Assembly (NCBI RefSeq): GCF_041361345.1
Contig: NZ_JBGKAD010000001.1
Location: forward strand, 1,550,001 to 1,614,000
Reading direction: 5' to 3'
DNA from: Halobaculum sp. MBLA0147
GTDB taxonomy: Archaea; Halobacteriota; Halobacteria; Halobacteriales; Haloferacaceae
DNA length: 64,000 nucleotides
Below the pieces are notes generated by a model, which was given only the letters and a program-made list of their open reading frames with translations, was not told where the DNA came from and ran no database searches. A program made the position numbers and the translations under genes. Positions 43,341 through 51,575 of the stretch are shown here, in pieces; positions within the stretch are counted from its first letter, which is position 1, and every line of letters begins with the position of its first letter.

Positions 43341-46300
43341 TTACATGAAGTCCTCGATGCTCGTCGGCTTGTTGTGGTCGTTCTCGAAGATGGACTCCAA
43401 CGAGCGGTCGAGGATCTCCAGTCGTTGTTTCGTGTACTCGCGACAGCCGAACTCCTCGGCGACCTCGCGGGCGGTGTCCATGTACTTGTTCACCGACCCG
43501 CGGTGGACGGTGAGGGTCATGTCGCCGCCACACTCCCGGCAGTCGCCGGTCAGCGGCATCCGGCGGTACTTCTCGCCGCAGTCGAGACACCGCGTCTCCT
43601 GGCTGGAGAACGCCCGGAGGTTGCCGATCAGGTCCGGGAGGAAGTGGTACTCGATGACCCGTTCGGCCACGTCCGTCTCGTCGACGGCCCGCAGCGTCCG
43701 CGAGAGGTTCAGTTGCGCGTCCATCTTGTCCATCATCGAGCCGAGCGTCTTGTACGCCGACAGCGCCGGCCCCATGTGGATGTCCGTCGTGTCGTGAGTG
43801 TGGTCGAACCCGTGGTACTGGTCGTCCGTCCCCAGCGTCTCCTCGGCGATCTGCACGTCGACCGCCTCCGGGTCCGCCTGCTCGCGCGTCGCCTCGTAGA
43901 ACTCGCGCGGGTACCGATCCACGACGTCCATGTTGTGCGCCTCGTCGTCGATCTCCGTCGGGTCGATCCGCGAGGACATCACCAAGGGTGCGTCCATCGA
44001 GTTGTGGGCGTACAGCCAGTTTGCGGTGAAAACCGGGTCCCCGCCGACCTGGAGATCGTACAGGTACCCCTCGTAGTCGGAGCGTTCGACGTTCTCGACT
44101 CTGAGGTACGCGAGATCGCCGTCGACGAGAGGTCGGATCTCGTCGAGAAGCTTCCTAACTCGATTTGCCGTCTCTTCGTTGGCTCGTTGAGCGACGAGTG
44201 TCTCGACATCCGCCACCATCTCGTCGAGTTTCTCCAGCGAGACGTTCTCTCGACGCTTGAGGTACTTCGGGATCGCCTGCTTCACTCCGTCGAGACCCGA
44301 CTCTCTGATCTCGCGTAGTGCGTCGGGAATCGTAACTGTGAGACTCTTCGGACGGTACGGTTCCTCGCCATCGAGAATGCGACGGAGCGGGTTGTCGTCG
44401 CGCCCGCCAGAGACATTGATATTGTAGATCGGCTGACGAGGGTCATCCCGTTCCCGGTAGGAAATGTTGGCGACGATACCGAGTCGGTGAAGTAGAAAGA
44501 CGATCCCGTCTTTCAGTTGCTCGCTCGTCGTGTGGAACGCGACGGTCGTGTGGTTGTCGTCGCTCGTCTCGCTCCCGTCACCGGTTTTGAATCCGCGGAG
44601 GAACGCGAGCGCAACTCGGTCTGGAGCTGTACGGATACACTGTGGAACCACCTTCTCAGAAGAGTCGTAGCTGTCTGCGTCGACGAAACCGAGACTGTAC
44701 AGGAGCTCTCTGAACACCGTCGGGAGGCCTAGCCTGTACGCGTCGTTCGACCAACTCACGTTCGGGTCGTGACCGAGCGTTCGTTCGGTGATTGCCCGTG
44801 CCCGCTCAATCACTTCCTCGTCTGCATTGTTGATGGTCGGTTGAACGCTCGATGTGGATCCCTCGGCCGCGAACAGCCCGAGCAACCACGCAAACTCTTC
44901 GTCCACCTCAACGTGGCGGTCGATTCCGTCGGAGGAACCCTTGATCCCGACGGTGAGGTCCTCGGGTAGAGTGGTTCCCGACTCGTCGGTAATGTCGTCG
45001 AGCGTGTCAGCGTGGACCTTGCGCTTCGAGAGCCGGTAGGCGAGACCACCGTCGAACGCCTCGCGCGTGTCACTTCCCCACTCTGCGTCGTTCCAGACGT
45101 GTTCTAAGTACTCCTCAACGTCGTCGTCGATGAACACGTAGGGGTCACCGAGACGGTCGAGTAAGTCGAGTGTCTTCGACTCCGTCCCGATATCCAGCGA
45201 TTCCGGCGCGAGGATCAGATCTCCCTCAGACAGTTCCTCGCCAGCGACCTCCTCAATCTCACCGTCGTACCGGAACAGGCTGTGATGCTCTGTGACTTCG
45301 AGCGAGCGGCCGAATTGCGTCTCGATACGGACGAGGGACGTGTCGTCTGCTGCCTCGTAACGGATTGCCTTCTCTATCGGACGCAGCGAGGCGCGGTGTG
45401 AGTCGTCGAATGCGTACGTTCGCCACCCCTCACTGCGGCACGTCTTCTTTCGGAACTTGCCGTCGCGTTCGACAGGGCTGTTGAGTCGGTCCCAGAACTC
45501 GTCGAACGTAGTGAACTCGACATCTCCGTCTGGCCCGACCGCCACGAGCCGGGAATCCTCGGCGACACTTCCCCCTCGCTGGTCCGGCAGGTACGTCTTC
45601 GAGAAATTCAGTAGTCCATCCATGAGAAGCATAACACAATCCTCATCACCATCGCAATTTCGCCGCTTGGCCGCGTGGAAGTACGGGTGCGCGTACCCCA
45701 CGGCGGCCGAGGTGAACCCGACGACGCGGCCGACGACGGCGGCGCTCGTGTGGGGGGCCATCCCGAAGACGAGTTCGCCGACGAGGTCGTCGCGTTCGTT
45801 CACCTCGTAGAACGGCTCCAGGTCGTAGAACCGCTCCAGGAGGTCGTCGACGAAGTCGGCAGTCCGCATCATGTGCTGGGCGGCACCCTCCGAGAGCACC
45901 ACGTCCTGGACCTTCAGCTCCACCAGTTGGTCGTCGTGGCGCAGCGGTTCACCGTCGACGTCCGTCTCGTACCCCAACTGTCGGAAGTGGTCGGCCGTCA
46001 CGTCCAACTCCTCCGGTCGGACGGCCGTCACCGGCAGGTCCGTCATGTCGTACCGGACGGTGCCGTCCTTGAACGCCGAGACGCCGTGTTTCGCGCGGAG
46101 CACACCCTTCGCGAGCGGTTCCGGCGTCTTGTCCGCCGAGGAGAGCCCCTTGACTCCCTTGAGGATCTCGTAGCTCCCCTCGCGTTCGCCGATCTCGTCG
46201 AGCGCCGCCGCGAGACGCTCGTTGAGATCGATGGTGAACTGGTCGGGGCTCTCGACCTCGCGGTCACACCGGTCGCAGACGACCCGCCCCGACTCGTCGG

Positions 46301-48503
46301 GTTCGTGGACGGTGCCACACTCCCGACACTCGTAGTACGGCTCCGTGTGCGCGCCACAGTCCGGACAGGCGACCCGGTAGGTGTGGGTGCCACAGTCGGG
46401 ACAGGCGCGCTCGCCGACCCGCGCCTCGATCACGCCGCGGCCGGCGTCGGTGCGGGTGCGCGCCGCCTCGCCGACCGACCGTTGACTCCCACCGGCCTCG
46501 CCGATGGGGAACAGCGTGTGGACCGCCGGCGACAGTTCGCGCGACTCCGACTTCTCCGGGCGGCCCATCCGGTTACCGATCCGCGTCGGCGCCCGCTCGC
46601 GCACGCGGAACGGCGCGATCTCGTTCACCGCACGGATCGCGTTGTCGCCGCCGTCGTACTCGCGGGCCGACTCGGAGAGGTCGGCCAGCGTCCACTCGCG
46701 GGCGAGTCCGTCGGAGACGCCCAGTTGTCGCAGGAGTGGGCGGAACCCCGGCACGCGCAGCGCGTCCGGCGTCTGGGTGTGTTCGACGAGGAGGCGTTCG
46801 AGCACGCGCCGTGTCGTCTCCGTCCGCTCGAAGACGAGCACGTCGCCGGTCACCTCCCCGTCGGCGACGGCCGCGGCGAGCGCGTCCACGTCGGCGACGG
46901 ACACGTCGTGCCAGAGGTAGGTGTACGCCGGGTGCAACGGCGCGTCGTAGTCGGTCGCCCACGACAGCGCCTCGTCGGGCGTCGGCTCGTCAACGGAGAC
47001 CGTCGGGTCGTCGCGCAGCGCCTGCACGTCCGCGCCCGCGTCGGCGAACTCCTGGACCCACCACTCGACGGTGTAGGAGGCCGGGGCGAGCGGGTGGTTG
47101 TTCTCGACGAACTCCCCGTAGTTGACGAGGTACTCGCCCAGGTCGAGGATCTCCTCGACGCCGTTGCGCACGTCGAGTGCCTCCTGTGGGTCGTCGATCC
47201 GACGCACGTCCCCGTTCGCCAGTCGGACGGTCGGCCCCTCGATGGAGTCGACGGGGACGACGCCCGCCGCCTTCCCGGGGCGTTCGGTCTTGATCTGTGT
47301 CCCGGTCGCGAGGAAGTCGTCGACGAGGTGCATCGTCGCCGGGTGGACCCCGGCGGTGGCGAACCCGTGGTTGCGCGCCCGACCGTACCGGAGTCTGAAC
47401 CCCCCGGACTCCGACGGGTGACCGAACACCGGGCGGCCCGCGATCAGGTCCCGCAGGAACTTCTCGCTCGGCTCCGCACGCGGCGGTGTGTCGGCCGCTC
47501 CGCCGTCGCTCTCGTCGCCGTCGTCTCCGTCGCCCGACCCCTCGGCGTCCGTGTCGCCGCTCTCGGTTCCCTCGGCGTCCGTCTCGTCCGCTTCGTCGGT
47601 GGTGTCGTCCCCGTCCTCTCCGTCCGCGTCCTCCTCCCCGCCGTCGTCCTCGTCGGCGTGGTCGTCGTACGTCCCGTCGATCAGGTCCTGGAGCCACGGC
47701 CACTCCACCTCGTCGAGTTGGCGGGTGTACCGCTGGATCTTCGGGGCCTTCAGCGCGATCCCCTCCGCGAGCACGAGACACATCCCGCCGCGGGCGGCGT
47801 TCGTGTCGATCCGTTCCAGGTCGCGGAAGCCGTCGACCTCCCCGTCGGAGGTCGCCTCCCCGTCGAGCATGATCGGGGTGTGTTCCGTGATGAACTTCGT
47901 CTCCTTCGCCTTCGGGGTGTACTGGAGGCCCGTCTCGGAGTCGTAGAGGTCGATCTCCTCGGCGTAGCGCTCGACCTCGTCGTCGCGCGGCCGGAACTCT
48001 TCGACGTCCAACAGCGAGCGGGCGTAGTCGGCGACCAACACGGACAGCGCCTGTGCGGTCCCGCCCGCCGAGCGGATCGGCCCGGCGTAGTAGACGTTGA
48101 CGAACTCCGTCCCGTCGTCGTTCTCGAGGATCTCCACGCGGTCGATCCCCTCGATGGGGGCCGCGACGACACCCTCCGTCAGGAGCGCGACCGCCGTCCG
48201 GACGGCCCCCTCGACCTTCCCGGCACGAGAGTCGAAGTCGCCGACGGTCCCCTCGACGAAGTCCGTGACGAGTTCGAGCGCCGCCTCCTCGCGGGACATC
48301 TCGCCCTCCAGTTCGCGGACGCGCTCGGCGACGCCGTCGATGCCGAGGATGTTCTCGACTCTGTCGGCCATGTCGCGGGCGACCGGGATCTCGATCTCCG
48401 TCTCCGGGTCGCGGCCGCGCTCCTTCGCGGCGGTCGCGCGGGCGAAGGCCTCGTCCAGTTCGTCCTCGATCCGTTCGAAGTAGCGCTCGTCGTCGGGTCT
48501 CAC
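43341..48503 (-). CDS. polC: DNA polymerase D large subunit (DP2) with in-frame intein
   Basis: Catalytic subunit of the archaeal replicative polymerase PolD. The precursor is 1720 aa, and after removal of a 523-residue intein the mature protein is 1197 aa. N-terminal strings MADRVENILGIDGVAERVRE and YYAGPIRSAGGTAQALSVLV are diagnostic. An acidic low-complexity insertion lies at about residues 280-345. Zinc-binding clusters are CPDCGTHTYRVACPDCGAHT, YECRECGTVHE and near the C-terminus CLDCGEKYRRM with CRECGGDM. The catalytic metal-binding motif RNCDGDED (Asn949, Asp951, Asp953) lies 26 residues before the intein. GTG start 48503. The small subunit DP1 is not in the window. Confidence 0.95.
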   Translation of the reverse strand: MRPDDERYFERIEDELDEAFARATAAKERGRDPETEIEIPVARDMADRVENILGIDGVAERVRELEGEMSREEAALELVTDFVEGTVGDFDSRAGKVEGAVRTAVALLTEGVVAAPIEGIDRVEILENDDGTEFVNVYYAGPIRSAGGTAQALSVLVADYARSLLDVEEFRPRDDEVERYAEEIDLYDSETGLQYTPKAKETKFITEHTPIMLDGEATSDGEVDGFRDLERIDTNAARGGMCLVLAEGIALKAPKIQRYTRQLDEVEWPWLQDLIDGTYDDHADEDDGGEEDADGEDGDDTTDEADETDAEGTESGDTDAEGSGDGDDGDESDGGAADTPPRAEPSEKFLRDLIAGRPVFGHPSESGGFRLRYGRARNHGFATAGVHPATMHLVDDFLATGTQIKTERPGKAAGVVPVDSIEGPTVRLANGDVRRIDDPQEALDVRNGVEEILDLGEYLVNYGEFVENNHPLAPASYTVEWWVQEFADAGADVQALRDDPTVSVDEPTPDEALSWATDYDAPLHPAYTYLWHDVSVADVDALAAAVADGEVTGDVLVFERTETTRRVLERLLVEHTQTPDALRVPGFRPLLRQLGVSDGLAREWTLADLSESAREYDGGDNAIRAVNEIAPFRVRERAPTRIGNRMGRPEKSESRELSPAVHTLFPIGEAGGSQRSVGEAARTRTDAGRGVIEARVGERACPDCGTHTYRVACPDCGAHTEPYYECRECGTVHEPDESGRVVCDRCDREVESPDQFTIDLNERLAAALDEIGEREGSYEILKGVKGLSSADKTPEPLAKGVLRAKHGVSAFKDGTVRYDMTDLPVTAVRPEELDVTADHFRQLGYETDVDGEPLRHDDQLVELKVQDVVLSEGAAQHMMRTADFVDDLLERFYDLEPFYEVNERDDLVGELVFGMAPHTSAAVVGRVVGFTSAAVGYAHPYFHAAKRRNCDGDEDCVMLLMDGLLNFSKTYLPDQRGGSVAEDSRLVAVGPDGDVEFTTFDEFWDRLNSPVERDGKFRKKTCRSEGWRTYAFDDSHRASLRPIEKAIRYEAADDTSLVRIETQFGRSLEVTEHHSLFRYDGEIEEVAGEELSEGDLILAPESLDIGTESKTLDLLDRLGDPYVFIDDDVEEYLEHVWNDAEWGSDTREAFDGGLAYRLSKRKVHADTLDDITDESGTTLPEDLTVGIKGSSDGIDRHVEVDEEFAWLLGLFAAEGSTSSVQPTINNADEEVIERARAITERTLGHDPNVSWSNDAYRLGLPTVFRELLYSLGFVDADSYDSSEKVVPQCIRTAPDRVALAFLRGFKTGDGSETSDDNHTTVAFHTTSEQLKDGIVFLLHRLGIVANISYRERDDPRQPIYNINVSGGRDDNPLRRILDGEEPYRPKSLTVTIPDALREIRESGLDGVKQAIPKYLKRRENVSLEKLDEMVADVETLVAQRANEETANRVRKLLDEIRPLVDGDLAYLRVENVERSDYEGYLYDLQVGGDPVFTANWLYAHNSMDAPLVMSSRIDPTEIDDEAHNMDVVDRYPREFYEATREQADPEAVDVQIAEETLGTDDQYHGFDHTHDTTDIHMGPALSAYKTLGSMMDKMDAQLNLSRTLRAVDETDVAERVIEYHFLPDLIGNLRAFSSQETRCLDCGEKYRRMPLTGDCRECGGDMTLTVHRGSVNKYMDTAREVAEEFGCREYTKQRLEILDRSLESIFENDHNKPTSIEDFM
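44001..45569 (-). other. PolD large-subunit intein with LAGLIDADG homing endonuclease
   Basis: Protein-splicing element occupying residues 979-1501 of the precursor. It starts with Ser (GG/SVAEDSRLVAV) and ends YAHN, with Ser as the first residue of the C-extein (SMDAPLV), so splicing uses serines at both junctions. Block B is EVTEHHSLF (intein residues 91-99). The endonuclease motifs are LLGLFAAEG (229-237) and LRGFKTGDG (324-332). Block F/G is YEGYLYDLQ to NWLYAHN. The DNA is less GC-rich than the exteins. Both endonuclease motifs keep their acidic residue (Glu236 and Asp331), so activity is possible. Confidence 0.93.
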
Positions 48504-48777
48504 GCTGTCTCCCCCGGAACCGGCGACACCCGGACGACACCCACCGGCGTCGCCGGCTCTCGTCGTGTCACGTCAGCCTACTGCGCCCCGCCTCGACAAA
48601 AGTCGTGTGCCTCGGGCGACGCCCGCCACCACCTTCGCGGCGACACCACGTCACTGTCGAGACCGGTCGCGTCGGAGCAGTGCGACGACCGCAGCGTCGG
48701 GCCCGGAACCGGCCGCATCCGGCCGCGTCCCCGCGTCGTCCCCGGGTTTCCACTTCCACTCCGCGTGCCACCGCCAT

Positions 48778-48786
48778 CTTAAATAC
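48778..48786 (+). promoter_or_regulatory. rpa3 TATA box
   Basis: CTTAAATAC is a strong archaeal TATA box about 62 bases upstream of ATG 48844, giving a 5' leader of roughly 35 bases. Confidence 0.65.
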
Positions 48787-48827
48787 CATCGGGAACCAAC
48801 CACCGTACGCCTCCCACTCGAAACACC

Positions 48828-48833
48828 AGGAGG
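48828..48833 (+). promoter_or_regulatory. rpa3 Shine-Dalgarno site
   Basis: AGGAGG lies 10 bases before ATG 48844. A leadered mRNA with a strong site is unusual beside the many leaderless genes of this window and fixes the start. Confidence 0.7.
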
Positions 48834-48843
48834 CAGGAGAACC

Positions 48844-49773
48844 ATGGCAGACTTGCGAACCCACGCGGAAGAGATCAGTGCGCAGTTCTCGGACCACATA
48901 GACGTCGGTCCCGACGAGGTACACGAACGACTGGAGACGCTCGTCGACGAGTACAGCGTCCCCGTCGAGGAGGCGCGTCGCAGTGTCACGAGTTCCTACC
49001 TTGACGAGGCGGGACTCGAGCGCGACGACCTCGCACCCGGCGGGAGCGAGGAGACGCTCGTCGGCGACATCGAGGCGGACGAGGAGTGGGTGGACCTGGA
49101 GGTCCAGGTGGCGGACCTCTGGGAGCCACGCCACGAGTCCATCGCACAGGTCGGCCTGCTCGGCGACGAGTCGGGGACGATCAAGTTCGTCGCGTTCGCG
49201 ACGAGCGACCTCCCGGAACTGGAGGAGGGTGCCAGCTACGCGCTCGGCAACGTCGTCACCGACGAGTACGAGGGCGACTACTCGGTGAAGCTCAACCGGA
49301 CGACGACGATCACGGAGCTCGACGAGCCCGTCGAGATCGGCGAGGACGCCGTCGAGATCGAGGGCGCGCTCGTCGACCTCCAGTCCGGCTCGGGGCTGAT
49401 CAAGCGGTGTCCCGAGGAGGGGTGTACGCGGACCCTCCAGAACGGCCGGTGTTCCGAACACGGCCAGGTCGACGGGGAGTTCGACCTCCGCGTCAAGGCG
49501 GTGTTGGACGACGGCGACACCGTCCAGGAGGTGATCTTCGACGAGGAGGCGACGGAGCGGCTCGCGGGGATCGACCTCGCGGAGGCCAAACAGATGGCCC
49601 AGGACGCACTCGACACCACCGTCGTCGAGGAGGAGATCGCGACCACCATCACCGGTCGCTACTACCGGGTGCGAGGCCCGGAGTTCGGCCGGTACGTGCT
49701 GGCCGACGAGTTCACCGAGCTGAGCGAGGCACCGGACGCCGAACAGACGCTGATCCGAGCGAGGTCGATCTGA
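48844..49773 (+). CDS. rpa3: Replication protein A, Rpa3-type single-stranded DNA-binding protein
   Basis: Binds single-stranded DNA in replication and repair. It has 309 aa. The N-terminal helical part (DEVHERLETLVDEYSVPVEE) precedes an OB fold (WVDLEVQVADLWEPRHESIA, QVGLLGDESGTIKFVAFATS, DEYEGDYSVKLNRTTTITEL). A C4/C3H zinc finger, CPEEGCTRTLQNGRCSEHG, leads to a second OB-like domain (FDLRVKAVLDDGDTVQEVIF). Coupling to an Rpap-type gene without a following phosphoesterase gene matches the rpa3-rpap3 operon of Haloferax rather than rpa1-rpap1-rpe. Confidence 0.9.
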   Translation: MADLRTHAEEISAQFSDHIDVGPDEVHERLETLVDEYSVPVEEARRSVTSSYLDEAGLERDDLAPGGSEETLVGDIEADEEWVDLEVQVADLWEPRHESIAQVGLLGDESGTIKFVAFATSDLPELEEGASYALGNVVTDEYEGDYSVKLNRTTTITELDEPVEIGEDAVEIEGALVDLQSGSGLIKRCPEEGCTRTLQNGRCSEHGQVDGEFDLRVKAVLDDGDTVQEVIFDEEATERLAGIDLAEAKQMAQDALDTTVVEEEIATTITGRYYRVRGPEFGRYVLADEFTELSEAPDAEQTLIRARSI

Positions 49774-49774
49774 C

Positions 49775-50401
49775 ATGAGCAGTGTTCCATCCCGCGAAGT
49801 CGCCCGCCGCGTCTTCGCGACCGAGTACAACGACGGGAGTCACACGTTCAAAGAGTCCGAGGACGAGCGCGCGCCGCTGTACCTGCTGCTCCCGACGGGG
49901 GAGCGGGCCAACCGCGTGTTCTTCGTGGGGACGCTCACCGAGACGGAGGATCTCGGCGACGACAGCGAGTACTGGCGTGGTCGCATCGTCGACCCCACGG
50001 GGACGTTCTTCGTGTACGCCGGCCAGTACCAGCCCGAGGCGGCCTCGGCGCTACGGGACCTGGAGCCGCCGGCGTACGTCGCGGTCGTCGGCAAGCCCCG
50101 GACGTTCGAGGCGGACGACGGGACGATCAACGTCTCCGTCCGTCCGGAGTCCATCTCCGAGGTGTCCGCGGCCGCACGCGACCGCTGGGTGGTCGAGACC
50201 GCCGAGCGGACCCTCGACCGGATCGAGGCGTACGACGACGAGGCCAACGAGTACGGGCGGATGGCTCGCGAGCGATACGATCTCCCGACGGAACGCTACC
50301 GGGAGGCGACCGTCGCCGCCCTGGAGTCGCTCGACGAGGGGGACGAACTCGGCGGCGACACCGACGCCGCCGACGAGACGGAACCCGAGCCGACGCCGTG
50401 A
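49775..50401 (+). CDS. rpap3: RPA-associated protein Rpap3
   Basis: Partner of Rpa3, encoded one base after its stop codon. It has 208 aa: PSREVARRVFATEYNDGSHT, YLLLPTGERANRVFFVGTLT and WRGRIVDPTGTFFVYAGQYQ form an OB-fold domain, then LRDLEPPAYVAVVGKPRTFE and INVSVRPESISEVSAAARDR. A helical C-terminus (RWVVETAERTLDRIEAYDDE) and an acidic tail follow. In Haloferax these proteins form a complex with their cognate RPA and are needed for DNA damage resistance. Confidence 0.88.
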   Translation: MSSVPSREVARRVFATEYNDGSHTFKESEDERAPLYLLLPTGERANRVFFVGTLTETEDLGDDSEYWRGRIVDPTGTFFVYAGQYQPEAASALRDLEPPAYVAVVGKPRTFEADDGTINVSVRPESISEVSAAARDRWVVETAERTLDRIEAYDDEANEYGRMARERYDLPTERYREATVAALESLDEGDELGGDTDAADETEPEPTP

Positions 50402-50481
50402 GGTGACCCCCGAACGGCGCTATCACCGCCGATAGTCGTCTGACGAACGTTGAAGTAGCGAGCGACCACAACGTGTGCCAA

Positions 50482-50940
50482 ATGGGCAAGAAGGACAAGA
50501 CGATCTCCTTCCGGGTGAGCCAGGAGGCGTTCGAGTCACTCCAGGAGATCGCCGACGAGCGCGACCTGTCGCTGTCGGCGCTGTTCCGCGACTACGTCGA
50601 CGCGCTGGTGGCACACGACGGCCAGGTGGAGGTGGTGCCAGACCACGCGGTCGACGAGTCGGCGGCCGAGGACGACGAGCCGACGTTCCCGCCGCGCGTC
50701 ACCGTCCCGAAGGGGTTCGTCCGCGAACACGAACGGCTGGAGTTGGAGGCCGACCACCTCCGCGAGCAACTGGAGGAGTACCGCCAGTACGTCACGCACC
50801 TCCACGACAGACTCGACGACGAGGACGACGAGGACGTGGTGTTCTTGGAGGAGTTGGACGGCGACGGCGGCGACGAGGAGTCACTCGACGACGGCTTCGA
50901 GATCGAGACGGACGAGCGTTACCGCGTCGGGCGCGAGTAG
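50482..50940 (+). CDS. Ribbon-helix-helix regulator with coiled coil
   Basis: A 152-aa protein. The N-terminal 45 residues, KTISFRVSQEAFESLQEIAD then LSLSALFRDYVDALV, form a CopG/RHH DNA-binding domain. An EREHERLELEADHLREQLEE-like helical region (residues 85-115) suggests a coiled-coil oligomerisation segment, and the tail is very acidic. ATG 50482 is preferred over GTG 50473. It follows rpap3 by 80 bases on the same strand, the same neighbour arrangement as in other haloarchaea. Targets unknown. Confidence 0.78.
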   Translation: MGKKDKTISFRVSQEAFESLQEIADERDLSLSALFRDYVDALVAHDGQVEVVPDHAVDESAAEDDEPTFPPRVTVPKGFVREHERLELEADHLREQLEEYRQYVTHLHDRLDDEDDEDVVFLEELDGDGGDEESLDDGFEIETDERYRVGRE

Positions 50941-51002
50941 TCGCACTGCGAGTCGCGGGACGCCGTACCGTCTCACCCGCGTGGTCGACGACGGCCGAGG
51001 AC

Positions 51003-51458
51003 TCAGCCGGTGAGCGCGTCGCGTGCCTCGCGGGCCTTCCGGGCCATCTCGTCGTCACCCTCCACTTCCGCGAGCGACTCGACGGCCTCCAGCGTGCGGA
51101 CCGCCGAGTCGAGAAAGGAGAGTACGTCCCCGGAGTAGGCGTACAGCATGTAGTCGTCGCCCATCACGTCGACGATGGCGTCCGGACCGAACCCCTGTGC
51201 GCGCAACTCCAGGAGGTACTGGACGAACTTCCGCTCCGGGTGGCCGCAGTAGGGGTTGTCCTGACAGTCGCAGTCGAGGAAGTCCTCGGCGAACTCGAGC
51301 AGCCGGTCGCGGGTGGACTCGTCGACCTCCGCGAGCCCGTCGCCGGTGAACACCAGATCCAGCGTCGCCCCCTTGAACGCACCCTTCGGCACGTTCGTGT
51401 CGAGTTGAGAGGCGATCTGTCGGTGGTTCTTCAGGTAGATCTTGTCCGTGATCGCCAC
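51003..51458 (-). CDS. Conserved haloarchaeal protein with a Cys-rich centre
   Basis: A 151-aa protein from GTG 51458. It begins AITDKIYLKNHRQIASQLDT, then VPKGAFKGATLDLVFTGDGL. A cysteine cluster, FLDCDCQDNPYCGHPERKFV (four Cys/His-type ligands), suggests zinc or iron-sulfur binding. The C-terminal half is helical (QYLLELRAQGFGPDAIVDVM; DDYMLYAYSGDVLSFLDSAV). It reads like a strongly conserved family in haloarchaea, but I cannot assign a function. Convergent with the RHH gene. Confidence 0.7.
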   Translation of the reverse strand: MAITDKIYLKNHRQIASQLDTNVPKGAFKGATLDLVFTGDGLAEVDESTRDRLLEFAEDFLDCDCQDNPYCGHPERKFVQYLLELRAQGFGPDAIVDVMGDDYMLYAYSGDVLSFLDSAVRTLEAVESLAEVEGDDEMARKAREARDALTG

Positions 51459-51575
51459 TGGTGGGACTCGATAGGCTCGTTCGGTACAAGAACGCGACGG
51501 TGTCGTCGCTCGGGCGGCCACGGGGGCCGTCGCGAGGCTCGCGGCCGATCTCGGGTGATCGGACCCTCGTCGCAC

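Larger units (their letters stand above)
48504..48843. other. 340-base divergent control region between polC and rpa3
   Basis: It contains the rpa3 TATA box and ribosome-binding site. On the polC side, CGACAAAAGTCG (48594-48605) is a small palindrome and the only T-rich minus-strand candidate promoter (TTTTGTCG), about 95 bases upstream of the GTG. No gene supported. Confidence 0.5.

Noticed and set aside
43204-43590. Matching peptide in minus-strand frames at the two double-palindrome elements (PFSLLGVAACGGHPRKKARS)
   Set aside because: The similarity comes from the repeated non-coding DNA element; the frames overlap the real polD and arlJ genes antisense or out of frame and have no start context.
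45675-48782. Plus-strand open frame of 1035 codons opposite polD
   Set aside because: Antisense shadow of the polymerase; no domain recognisable and composition typical of a mirrored haloarchaeal gene.
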